DNA of 6,758 nucleotides from the NCBI GenBank assembly GCA_937930495.1, contig CALGKL010000316.1:1-6758 (forward strand), in the 5' to 3' direction. A model generated the notes under the pieces. It was not told the origin of the DNA. It made no database searches and was given only the letters and a program-made list of their open reading frames with translations. Positions 1-6,555 of this stretch are shown piece after piece; position 1 is the first letter of the stretch, and every line of letters begins with the position of its first letter. The position numbers and the translations under genes were made by a program. Source of the DNA: an uncultured Gloeocapsa sp. (GTDB taxonomy: Bacteria; Cyanobacteriota; Cyanobacteriia; Cyanobacteriales; Gloeocapsaceae).

Positions 1-2
1 TT

Positions 3-824
3 GAACCATCTACGAGGACAAGAAGTAGTTTTGAATTAGCCGCCAAAAGATTATCAGCAGAGGTCCTCAATTTTACCCCGAGTAGTTCTTCTCTAACCAA
101 AGGAGAAACCATCCTAGATACGGCGAAAACCTATGTCGCTATGGGAGCAAATATTTTTGTGATTCGCCACCGCGAGTCGGGAGTACCCGAGGCGATCGCC
201 CGAGAAATGGACCGTTTAAACCTAGGGGTAGGAATCTTTAACGCAGGAGACGGACAACACGAACACCCCTCACAAGCTTTATTAGACCTATTTACTATGT
301 GTACCATCTTAGACGAGAAACAACCTAGCTTAGAACTGTTAAAGGGTAAGAAAATCGCCATAGTCGGAGATATTCTCCACTCAAGAGTAGCGCGGTCTAA
401 TATATGGAGTTTAACCTGTTGTGGTGCTCAAGTTTATCTATCAGGTCCACCGACTCTCGTACCTAAATATTTTGCTGATTTAGTTCAACCCGACTCTAGA
501 AAAGGTAGTTTAAAGGTTGATTGGTGTCTAGATAAGGCGCTGACTGACGCTGATTTTATCATGACCTTAAGATTGCAGCGAGAGAGAATGACCGATAACC
601 TCTTACCCAGTTTACGGGAATATCATCACTATTATGGCATCACACGCGATCGCCTTTCTTTAGCCAAACCCGATGTCAAAGTTTTACACCCAGGTCCTGT
701 CAACAGAGGTGTGGAAATTAGTTCTGACTTGATGGATGATCCTGACTTTAGCTTGATTTCCCAACAGGTCACCAGTGGTGTAGCGGTACGGATGGCTTTA
801 CTATATTTAATGAGTGGAGCTTAG
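3..824 (+). CDS. pyrB: Aspartate carbamoyltransferase catalytic chain, 5'-truncated by window edge
   Basis: This enzyme joins carbamoyl phosphate and L-aspartate to make N-carbamoyl-aspartate, the committed step of de novo pyrimidine synthesis in the cytosol. The reading frame is open from base 3 and gives 273 residues. Family enzymes are usually about 310-340, so roughly 50-60 N-terminal residues and the true start lie left of the window; the ATG at 141 is internal. Visible motifs (window residue numbers): the carbamoyl-phosphate loop PSTRTR at 2-7, the mobile-loop lysine in SLTKGET (K33), RH at 55-56, [11 protein letters not shown] with H88 (equivalent to E. coli His134), SR at 127-128, TLRLQRERM at 189-197 with the conserved Arg and Gln, and [10 protein letters not shown] at 229-238. 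The last motif is the form seen in many bacterial ATCases, where E. coli has HPLP. Both domains are intact. The stop lies 6 bp before moaE, which suggests one transcript. Ornithine carbamoyltransferase is excluded by the HPGPVNRG and STRTRSSFE signatures. Confidence 0.96.
   Translation, partial: EPSTRTRSSFELAAKRLSAEVLNFTPSSSSLTKGETILDTAKTYVAMGANIFVIRHRESGVPEAIAREMDRLNLGVGIFNAGDGQHEHPSQALLDLFTMCTILDEKQPSLELLKGKKIAIVGDILHSRVARSNIWSLTCCGAQVYLSGPPTLVPKYFADLVQPDSRKGSLKVDWCLDKALTDADFIMTLRLQRERMTDNLLPSLREYHHYYGITRDRLSLAKPDVKVLHPGPVNRGVEISSDLMDDPDFSLISQQVTSGVAVRMALLYLMSGA
192..199. repeat. HIP1 octamer GCGATCGC (one of five perfect copies)
   Basis: Perfect copies occur at 192-199, 646-653, 1892-1899, 5459-5466 and 5954-5961. 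About 0.1 would be expected by chance in a window this long at even base composition. Several partial copies are also present, for example near 928, 2516, 3978 and 4366. Four of the five lie in coding sequence and one in the ppk1-epimerase gap. HIP1 is a known cyanobacterial genome-wide motif, so it supports the taxonomic assignment and is not a local control element. Confidence 0.9.
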
Positions 825-830
825 ACCCTG

Positions 831-1298
831 ATGATTCATAGTGATTCTCGAGATAGTTTAAAAATCACCTTTGCACCTTTATCCTTAACAGAAGCGTATC
901 AGTTAGCCGATGATGGGGGGAATGGGGCGATCGTCTTAATGAGTGGGACAGTGCGCAATCAAACCGAGGGTAAACCCGTTCTTTTTCTAGAATATCAAGC
1001 TTACGAACCTATGGCTATGGTAATTTTTAGTCAAATCGCCCAAACAATTCGGCAAACCTGGAGAGATACTAATCGTATAGTCATCCATCATCGCACCGGA
1101 AAGCTCGAAATTGGTGAAATTAGCGTTTTAGTAGCCATTGGTTGTCCCCACCGTGGGGAGGCTTTTGACGCTTGTCGTTATGCTATTGATACCCTTAAGC
1201 ATAATGCGCCTATCTGGAAAAAAGAACATTGGGTTGATGGATCTAGTAATTGGGTCAGTATTGGCGCTTGTGAGGGGGATTTACCTTTTAAAGTATAA
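831..1298 (+). CDS. moaE: Molybdopterin synthase catalytic (large) subunit MoaE
   Basis: MoaE is the large subunit of molybdopterin synthase. With thiocarboxylated MoaD it adds two sulfurs to cyclic pyranopterin monophosphate (precursor Z) to form molybdopterin, in the cytosol. The 155 residues match the family's usual size of about 140-160. Visible motifs: GAIVLMSGTVRN at 32-43 with the conserved Arg42, LEYQAYEPMA at 53-62, HRTGKLEIGE at 87-96, GCPHRGEAF at 104-112, and KHNAPIWKKE at 123-132. The lysines of that last motif correspond to the active-site lysines of E. coli MoaE (about Lys119 and Lys126). The ATG lies 6 bp after the pyrB stop, and a GGAG 11 nt upstream (816-819) gives modest support for this start. 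No moaD is visible here, so the sulfur-carrier subunit must be encoded elsewhere. The pyrB-moaE order probably reflects shared transcription, not shared biochemistry. Confidence 0.95.
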   Translation: MIHSDSRDSLKITFAPLSLTEAYQLADDGGNGAIVLMSGTVRNQTEGKPVLFLEYQAYEPMAMVIFSQIAQTIRQTWRDTNRIVIHHRTGKLEIGEISVLVAIGCPHRGEAFDACRYAIDTLKHNAPIWKKEHWVDGSSNWVSIGACEGDLPFKV

Positions 1299-1321
1299 AT
1301 AATATGGTATTTGACAGTAAT

Positions 1322-1338
1322 TCCCTAACTTTTAGGGA
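1322..1338. terminator. Small hairpin between convergent genes, possible bidirectional terminator
   Basis: A perfect 7-bp inverted repeat, TCCCTAA / TTAGGGA with a CTT loop, sits in the 33-bp gap between moaE and the convergent flavoprotein gene. Its right arm (1332-1338) includes the TAA stop codon of the minus-strand gene. Neither side has a clear T-run, so it does not meet the standard rule for an intrinsic terminator. Its place between two convergent genes is the main reason to list it. Confidence 0.35.
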
Positions 1339-1919
1339 TTAACCTGTTGACAATTCCAGTTGAGGGATTCATTTAAAGTGTAAAGATAACGGTTTTGGGG
1401 TTCACCTCGTAATTCTAGGTGATCTACTTCTATAGGATCTAATAAGACGAGAGTGAAATTAGTTAAGGGTCGATCTTGACTGATATATAAAGGTTTGAAA
1501 GCGTTTTTATCTTTGCTTAGAGGTTGTTTGGGAATTGGCCAAGCAAACTGTATTCTAGCAGCATCAGAAAGTTCTTGCCAAGCCAAACAACGTGCTTTGC
1601 TTAAATTAGAATCTGTGGTGTGATCTGAAACTAATAACAGTTGACCACGCAGACGAAATTGTTCTCTAGTTTTGGGAAAATACCAACAGATTTCGCCTAC
1701 TGGTTGTTTAAGAATCTGTTGATATTTTTCACTGCGATTATCGGTTACCATTTGCAACTGGTTAGTATCTTCGCGAAATCCCCGGAAGACAACTGTACGA
1801 TTACGGGGAAACCCATCTAATCCCAGTGTAGCCAGTTGCAAATAGCGAGCCGAGGGTAAACTCCGGTTACGATAGAGTGCATGGGTAATTAGCGATCGCC
1901 AAGGAGCAAGAACAACCAT
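1332..1919 (-). CDS. PNPOx-like FMN-dependent flavoprotein (cyanobacterial PPOX class)
   Basis: This 195-residue protein has the split-barrel fold signature of pyridoxamine 5'-phosphate oxidase-like flavoproteins. It reads like the cyanobacterial PPOX-type FMN-dependent family (alr4036/Npun_F5749-like). Visible features: an N-terminal LAPWRSLITHALYRNRSLPS (4-23), RYLQLATLGLDGFPRNRTVVFRGF (25-48; the RTVVFRGF strand resembles the FMN-phosphate-binding strand), TDNRSEKYQQI (59-69), and CWYFPKTREQFRLRG (78-92). A C-terminal PNPOx-like segment ends near residue 195. Its substrate is unknown. It could oxidise pyridoxamine or pyridoxine phosphate, but it is shorter than E. coli PdxH and I would not call it pdxH. 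The start ATG overlaps the upstream oxidoreductase stop by one base (TAATG, minus strand 1921-1917), which fixes the start and suggests translational coupling. The upstream AGG about 6 nt away is only a weak ribosome binding site. Confidence 0.85.
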   Translation of the reverse strand: MVVLAPWRSLITHALYRNRSLPSARYLQLATLGLDGFPRNRTVVFRGFREDTNQLQMVTDNRSEKYQQILKQPVGEICWYFPKTREQFRLRGQLLLVSDHTTDSNLSKARCLAWQELSDAARIQFAWPIPKQPLSKDKNAFKPLYISQDRPLTNFTLVLLDPIEVDHLELRGEPQNRYLYTLNESLNWNCQQVNP

Positions 1920-2986
1920 TATACCTGTTGACTAACCACATAATCCACTGTAGAACCTTCCCAATCTGGTTGTTTCCAAACCTGGTTATCTAGAGCCATT
2001 TGTTCGATAATACTTGCTAAACGTAAAGCTTTAAGAGCTTGTTCTCCACCTACGGAGGGTTGATTCCCACCACGGACACAGTTGATGAAATGTTCTAGTT
2101 CAGCGTGCAAAGGTTCAATATTGCTAGTATAAACTTTTTCGATCAAACCGTCTTGACGATAGAGAACTTGACCATAGTCAGTGGTATAATCGGCGGTAGT
2201 TTGACGGTGAATTAAAATATCATTGTTGAGAAAATCAGCTTCTGTCAGAGAATTTTTACAATGAGCAATCAGACGACGAATTTTGCGATGGGTAACCTTA
2301 CTCGCGGTAATTGTCGCTACCAAACCGTTAGCAAATTGCAGAATCGCCGTAACATAATCCAAGTTACCAGAATGTAGAGAACTATTACCAGAAGCGGTAA
2401 GTTTGATTACCGGAGAGGGTACTAACTCCATCAGTAAATCAAGATCGTGGATCATCAAATCTAAGACCACAGAGACGTCATTAGCGCGATCGGAATAAGG
2501 ACTCATCCGATGAGCTTCGATCGCCAGAACTTCCTCTGTTTTCAGGACTTTACTCAATTCTTGGAAAGCGGGGTTAAAGCGTTCAATATGACCAACCTGT
2601 AAAATAGATTTCGATTCAGCTGCAGCATTAACCAAAGACTCAGCTTCATCGATACTAGAAGCGATGGGTTTTTCGATCAACACATGAACTCCCGCTTGTA
2701 AACATTCTATCCCCACCCGATGATGTAAACGCGTCGGCACAGCGATACAAACCGCATCCACATGGGGTAACAAATCCTGATAACTTTCAAAGAAGCGAAT
2801 ACGATATTTACTAGCTATATCTAAACCTCTTTCTACGTTAATATCAGCAATCCCGACCAACTCAATATCCTTGATCAGACTTAAAACCCTGGTGTGATGT
2901 TGTCCCATATTCCCTACACCAATCACCCCGATTCTGATAGGTTGGGGATTTCGCCACTGATTTTGCTGATTAAAGCTTTCTAACAT
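1919..2986 (-). CDS. Gfo/Idh/MocA-family NAD(P)-dependent oxidoreductase (nucleotide-sugar dehydrogenase-like)
   Basis: This is a two-domain Gfo/Idh/MocA dehydrogenase, a family that oxidises or reduces sugars and sugar nucleotides with NAD(P). From the ATG at 2986 it has 355 residues, normal for the family. Visible features (numbered from that ATG): the Rossmann dinucleotide loop GVIGVGNMGQHH at 20-31, an acidic strand end in GIADIN (about 45-50), the AVPTRLHH segment around 82-89, the family EKP motif with catalytic-type Lys106, GHIERFNPA at 132-140, and a D176...H180-D pair in DLMIHDLDL. EKP plus GHIERFNP is typical of members related to UDP-N-acetylglucosamine 3-dehydrogenases (GnnA/WlbA type), so a UDP-sugar substrate in envelope synthesis is plausible but unproven. 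No aminotransferase or acyltransferase partner is present here. A GTG at 3010 in the same frame would add eight residues, but it lacks a ribosome site, whereas the ATG has GAGGAG upstream. The gene is followed by the overlapping flavoprotein gene. Confidence 0.88.
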   Translation of the reverse strand: MLESFNQQNQWRNPQPIRIGVIGVGNMGQHHTRVLSLIKDIELVGIADINVERGLDIASKYRIRFFESYQDLLPHVDAVCIAVPTRLHHRVGIECLQAGVHVLIEKPIASSIDEAESLVNAAAESKSILQVGHIERFNPAFQELSKVLKTEEVLAIEAHRMSPYSDRANDVSVVLDLMIHDLDLLMELVPSPVIKLTASGNSSLHSGNLDYVTAILQFANGLVATITASKVTHRKIRRLIAHCKNSLTEADFLNNDILIHRQTTADYTTDYGQVLYRQDGLIEKVYTSNIEPLHAELEHFINCVRGGNQPSVGGEQALKALRLASIIEQMALDNQVWKQPDWEGSTVDYVVSQQV

Positions 2987-2998
2987 ATTGTCTTTTAA

Positions 2999-3004
2999 CT
3001 CCTC
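2999..3004 (-). promoter_or_regulatory. Shine-Dalgarno-like GAGGAG deciding the oxidoreductase start
   Basis: On the minus strand, GAGGAG lies 12 nt upstream of the ATG at 2986. The alternative GTG at 3010 lies upstream of this element and has only A/T-rich sequence before it. If the GTG were used, GAGGAG would be coding sequence (residues 3-5). The spacing is slightly long, so the choice of ATG is favoured, not certain. Confidence 0.5.
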
Positions 3005-3081
3005 TACCACGTTGTTATAGATAATTTTTTATTTGGTCTAACCACTCAGATAGTAGCATAGATAGAAAAAATGTAAAGAAG

Positions 3082-3124
3082 CTTAACAATCACTCTGTCC
3101 AATTTTTCTTAACCTGATGATAAT
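3082..3124 (+). promoter_or_regulatory. Candidate ppk1 promoter with CTTAAC (Pho-box-like) elements
   Basis: The 196-bp divergent gap between the oxidoreductase and ppk1 is A/T-rich and must carry promoters for both. It contains CTTAACAA (3082-3089) and CTTAACCT (3108-3115). The second matches the half-site reported for cyanobacterial Pho boxes bound by SphR/PhoB. GATAAT (3119-3124), one mismatch from TATAAT, follows closely. Against it: genuine Pho boxes are tandem repeats about 11 bp apart, while these two are 26 bp apart; the second sits only 3 bp before the -10-like hexamer; and there is no good -35. From the -10 the leader would be about 55 nt. Regulation by phosphate fits the function of ppk1 but is an inference. 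Confidence 0.3.
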
Positions 3125-3182
3125 GTATTCGGTTTCCAAGTCGAGGTAGGATTATCTTCAAAAGGGCAAAAAATAAAGTAAT

Positions 3183-5354
3183 ATGACTATATCTCAAGTA
3201 ACTACTAACAGCATTAATCTTAATGACTCACAATATTATTTCAATCGAGAACTAAGCTGGTTAGACTTTAACCAAAGGGTTTTACACGAAGCCTTAGATC
3301 CGCGGACTCCCCTATTAGAACGTCTCAAATTTACCGCTATTTTTAGCTCTAATCTCGACGAGTTTTTTATGGTGAGAGTCGCTGGGTTAAAACAACAATT
3401 AGCCGCAGGTGTGACTCAGTTAACCTTTGATGGAAGAACTCCAGGGGAACAACTAGAGGAAATCAGCGAACGGTTACGTCCTCTAGTCAAACAACAGAGT
3501 GAAAATTTTGAATATAATCTGAAAACACAGTTGGTTGAGCACGGTGTCCATCTACTCAATTACGTTGACTTATCCCCAGAACAACGTAACTATCTCAAAG
3601 AATATTTTGAAGAGAATATTTTCCCCGTACTCACCCCTTTAGCGGTAGATCCTAGTCATCCTTTCCCCTATATTTCCAACTTGAGTCTCAATCTAGCTGT
3701 CTTAATGAAAGATCCTGAAACTCAAGAGGAGCTATTTGCTCGAGTCAAAGTACCGACAAACATCTTACCAAGGTTTGTCAATTTACCCAAAGGTCTGAGA
3801 CAACCTGAACAAAATGGCAAAAAATCTCTTTGGACTGGTGTACCCCTAGAACAAGTTATCGCTCATAACATAGAAGCTTTGTTCCCGGGAATGAATGTTC
3901 AAGAATGTCATCCTTTTCGGGTAACTCGCAACGCTGATATCTATCTCGAAGAAGAGGAAGCAGATGATTTATTATTGGCGATCGAAGCAGAAGTACGCAA
4001 ACGTCGGGTAGGGAGAAACGCAGTCAGACTAGAGATTTACTCTTCTACCCCTAACCATATTCGGACGATGTTGATGGAAGACCTGGAACTCGAAGAAATT
4101 GACGTCTATCCGATCAATGGTTTATTAGCTTTAGGGGATTTATTCTCTTTTATGTCTCTACCTCTACCAGAGTTAAAAGATGAACCCTGGAACGCTGTAT
4201 CTCATCCTCGTTTTAGTCGTCTGAGTGATGTTAATCTTCTCAATAATTCTGAAACTACAGAGGGGGAAGATATTTTTAGCGTTATTCGTGAGGGGGATGT
4301 TTTAGTTCACCATCCCTATCATTCTTTTGCTGGTTCCGTAGAACAGTTTATCGCACAAGCTGCTAACGATCGCCAAGTTCAAGCGATTAAAATGACCCTC
4401 TATCGCACTTCGGGAGATTCTCCCATCATTAACGCTTTGATCGCGGCTGCGGAAAATGGTAAACAGGTAGTAGCTTTAGTAGAACTAAAAGCGCGTTTTG
4501 ACGAGGAAAATAACATTAATTGGGCGCGAAAATTAGAACAAGCTGGAGTCCACGTAGTCTATGGTTTAGTTGGCTTAAAAACCCATACTAAAATTGTCCT
4601 GGTGGTACGTCAAGAAAAACAAGAAATTCGCCGTTATGTACACATTGGTACGGGTAATTATAATTCAAAAACCGCTAAACTCTATACAGATTTGGGACTG
4701 TTTAGCTGTCGTCAGGATTTAGGTGCAGATTTAACCGACCTATTTAATTTCCTCACTGGTTATTCTCGACAAAAATCTTACCGTAAACTCCTAGTAGCAC
4801 CAGTTAGTATGCGCGAGCGTATGATTGGGATGATCAAAAGAGAAGCGGAACATTCTCGTAATGGCGGCACAGGTCGTATTATCGTTAAGGTCAATTCTCT
4901 CGTTGATTTTGAAATGATTAAAACTCTCTACGAAGCAAGTCAAGCTGGTGTACAGATTGATTTGATTATTCGTGGTATTTGTTGTCTTCGTCCTGGGATT
5001 GAGGGAATCAGTGATCATATTCGGGTGATCAGTATCATTGGTCGCTTTTTAGAACATTCTCGTATTTTTTACTTCCATAACGGTGGTAATGAAGAGATAT
5101 ACATAGGTAGTGCTGATTGGATGCCACGAAACTTAGATCGTCGTGTGGAAGCGGTTACCCCCCTAGAAGATTTGGAAGTACGTAAAGATATCCAAGAATT
5201 CCTAGGGGTGATGTTATCGGATAATCGCCAAGCTTGGGAGTTACAATCTGATGGGACTTATGTACAAAGACGTCCTCAAGAAGGGGAAAAAGAACAAGGT
5301 ACTCATCAAGTTATGATGGAAACTGCCTTAAAATTAGCTAAATCTATGGCTTAA
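3183..5354 (+). CDS. ppk1: Polyphosphate kinase 1
   Basis: PPK1 reversibly transfers the gamma phosphate of ATP to a growing inorganic polyphosphate chain, giving a phosphate and energy store in polyphosphate granules; it is often membrane-associated. The 723 residues compare with 688 in E. coli. By comparison, the N-terminal domain covers about 18-120 (NRELSWLDFNQRVL; SSNLDEFFMVRVAG with N57 at the ATP-binding position), the head domain about 121-350, and the two phospholipase-D-like C domains about 351-535 and 536-705. Key residues are visible: KMTLYR with R408, LKARFDEENN with R438, the phosphohistidine in LKTHTK (H468, equivalent to E. coli His435), HIGTGNYN at 487-494, the second family histidine in RFLEHSRIF (H625, equivalent to His592), and SADWMPRNLDRRVE at 643-656. 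No key residue is missing. The ATG at 3183 puts the first motif at residue 21 and no better start is seen; a Shine-Dalgarno site is poor (AAAGGG about 13 nt away). It is transcribed alone, with a hairpin downstream. Confidence 0.97.
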   Translation: MTISQVTTNSINLNDSQYYFNRELSWLDFNQRVLHEALDPRTPLLERLKFTAIFSSNLDEFFMVRVAGLKQQLAAGVTQLTFDGRTPGEQLEEISERLRPLVKQQSENFEYNLKTQLVEHGVHLLNYVDLSPEQRNYLKEYFEENIFPVLTPLAVDPSHPFPYISNLSLNLAVLMKDPETQEELFARVKVPTNILPRFVNLPKGLRQPEQNGKKSLWTGVPLEQVIAHNIEALFPGMNVQECHPFRVTRNADIYLEEEEADDLLLAIEAEVRKRRVGRNAVRLEIYSSTPNHIRTMLMEDLELEEIDVYPINGLLALGDLFSFMSLPLPELKDEPWNAVSHPRFSRLSDVNLLNNSETTEGEDIFSVIREGDVLVHHPYHSFAGSVEQFIAQAANDRQVQAIKMTLYRTSGDSPIINALIAAAENGKQVVALVELKARFDEENNINWARKLEQAGVHVVYGLVGLKTHTKIVLVVRQEKQEIRRYVHIGTGNYNSKTAKLYTDLGLFSCRQDLGADLTDLFNFLTGYSRQKSYRKLLVAPVSMRERMIGMIKREAEHSRNGGTGRIIVKVNSLVDFEMIKTLYEASQAGVQIDLIIRGICCLRPGIEGISDHIRVISIIGRFLEHSRIFYFHNGGNEEIYIGSADWMPRNLDRRVEAVTPLEDLEVRKDIQEFLGVMLSDNRQAWELQSDGTYVQRRPQEGEKEQGTHQVMMETALKLAKSMA

Positions 5355-5368
5355 TCTCCGGGGTAAAG

Positions 5369-5396
5369 GAGGAAAGATTTTTCCCAATCTTTCCTC
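5369..5396 (+). terminator. 11-bp hairpin after ppk1, probable 3'-end structure
   Basis: A perfect inverted repeat, GAGGAAAGATT (5369-5379) and AATCTTTCCTC (5386-5396) with a 6-nt loop TTTCCC, begins 14 bp after the ppk1 stop. It is well placed to end or protect the ppk1 transcript, and from the other side the convergent epimerase transcript. There is no run of T after the stem (ATATTGTCTC follows), so it is not a textbook rho-independent terminator. Confidence 0.5.
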
Positions 5397-5433
5397 ATAT
5401 TGTCTCTACTTGATAATCACCACCAATAAAAAA

Positions 5434-5484
5434 TTATTCCTCTGCGACTTTTAATTGGGCGATCGCTCGGCAAAATTCTGTGTA
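5434..5484 (-). other. In-frame open stretch directly after the epimerase stop codon
   Basis: Reading on past the epimerase TAA (5487-5485) in the same frame gives 16 sense codons, YTEFCRAIAQLKVAEE, then a second TAA at 5436-5434. The stretch looks protein-like and contains a HIP1 octamer (5459-5466). It may be a former C-terminal extension cut by a stop mutation, or chance. The rest of the ppk1-epimerase gap (5397-5433) shows nothing recognisable. Confidence 0.25.
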
Positions 5485-6555
5485 TTAAATACTGTACTTT
5501 ACCGTTTGATTGCCACGATATTTTACTCCTAAACCAGGTAAATCCGGGGGAATTAACTTACCTGATTGTACCGTTGCGCCTATAAAGGGATCATCAATAA
5601 GATTAAGATGACTATCTAAGTCTAAGTAATCTGCTAGGGGAGCTAAATGAGACATAGCGGTATTGGCTAGACTACTATCAGAATAACAGCCATACATGAT
5701 TTTTTTACCAAGAGTCCTTCCTATCTCAATCAGGTTGAGGATTTCGGTTAAACCTCCGGCTTTCATCAATTTTAAATTAACTCCATCGATATGGGGAGCT
5801 AACCGTAATAAATCCTGACTGTTACGACAACTTTCGTCAACAAAAATAGGTAAGGGTGATTCTTGGTGTAATTTGGCTAAATCCGATTCCGCTTCGATAC
5901 TGAGGGGTTGTTCTAGGTATTGTACCCCAAAAGAAGCTAACCAGTGAGACATAGCGATCGCTTCTTGTTGATTCCAACCTCCGTTAGCATCTACAGTGAT
6001 TGGAGTAGTGGGTGCTAGTTCTCTAATTGCTAGTAACATGGCTTTATCTGCTTCTATTCCCTCCGGATTGCCCATTTTTAGTTTTATTATTGGTATATCT
6101 AGGATTTTTTGCCAATTTTTCAGTCTTGCTTGAGCTATTTCCGGTTTACTGATACCGATGGTCACAGAAAGTTGTGGGATTTTCTCTAAATCTAATCCCC
6201 ATAAACGCCACAATGGTATAGCTAAACTTTGACCTAACCAGTCGTATAAGGCTACATCAATAGCTGCTCGGGTAGGACTACTAATAGATATACTAGTCAG
6301 AAATTGACTGATTTTTTGTCTTTCCCAGGGGTGAAATTGTTCTAGTTGAGAAGAGATGGTCTTTAATTCTGTTAAAATTGCTGCTGTTTGGTACTTTTGC
6401 ACGGAAGAAAGGGAAAAACCAGAAGCTTCTCCCCATCCTGAGATTCCATCTGCTTCTATCCTTAGCCAGATATTTGTCGATGCTGCGGTTGTCCCACGAC
6501 TAATGGTCAGAGGAAAGCGTTTGTTAACGGTGAATAATTCCCAGGATATTTGCAT
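5485..6555 (-). CDS. Enolase-superfamily dipeptide epimerase (L-Ala-D/L-Glu epimerase-like)
   Basis: This is a muconate-lactonising-subgroup enolase-superfamily enzyme: an N-terminal capping domain (about 1-110) and a TIM-barrel (about 125-340) holding Mg2+ and two acid/base lysines that abstract the substrate alpha-proton. Visible residues: IIKLKMG with the K-x-K pair K158/K160, TVDANGGW with D189 and N191, YLEQP with E215, FVDES with D240, and NLKLMKAGG with K262. D240 to K262 is 22 residues, as in E. coli YcjG, and K160 to D189 is 29, as in B. subtilis YkfB. LDLDS with D312-x-D314 near the barrel end matches the DxD motif that binds the dipeptide amino group in epimerases. This favours a dipeptide epimerase, probably recycling murein L-Ala-D-Glu, over o-succinylbenzoate synthase (MenC), although databases often mix the two. 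Length 356 is normal. The start ATG at 6555 puts the capping strand MQISWELF first; no Shine-Dalgarno is seen upstream. No peptidase or peptide transporter is adjacent. Confidence 0.82.
   Translation of the reverse strand: MQISWELFTVNKRFPLTISRGTTAASTNIWLRIEADGISGWGEASGFSLSSVQKYQTAAILTELKTISSQLEQFHPWERQKISQFLTSISISSPTRAAIDVALYDWLGQSLAIPLWRLWGLDLEKIPQLSVTIGISKPEIAQARLKNWQKILDIPIIKLKMGNPEGIEADKAMLLAIRELAPTTPITVDANGGWNQQEAIAMSHWLASFGVQYLEQPLSIEAESDLAKLHQESPLPIFVDESCRNSQDLLRLAPHIDGVNLKLMKAGGLTEILNLIEIGRTLGKKIMYGCYSDSSLANTAMSHLAPLADYLDLDSHLNLIDDPFIGATVQSGKLIPPDLPGLGVKYRGNQTVKYSI

Noticed and set aside
141..143. ATG as the pyrB start
   Set aside because: The upstream frame is open to the window edge and encodes the essential PSTRTR carbamoyl-phosphate loop, so this is an internal methionine.
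131..361. Minus-strand open frame of 76 codons
   Set aside because: It is wholly antisense to pyrB, whose frame has clear catalytic motifs; its composition is unlike a real protein.
3037..3044. TCTAACCA as a third Pho-box half-site
   Set aside because: It has a mismatch to the half-site and lies 45 bp from the nearest other copy, out of phase with a tandem box.
4791..5018. Minus-strand open frame of 75 codons
   Set aside because: Antisense to the conserved C-terminal domain of ppk1, with no recognisable motif.
5365..5430. Small gene behind the AAAGGAGG sequence after ppk1
   Set aside because: The only nearby start is a TTG giving nine codons, and the ribosome site would be buried in a hairpin stem.
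192..5961. GCGATCGC palindromes as operator sites
   Set aside because: The octamer is a genome-wide cyanobacterial motif and here sits mostly inside coding regions, so local regulation is unlikely.
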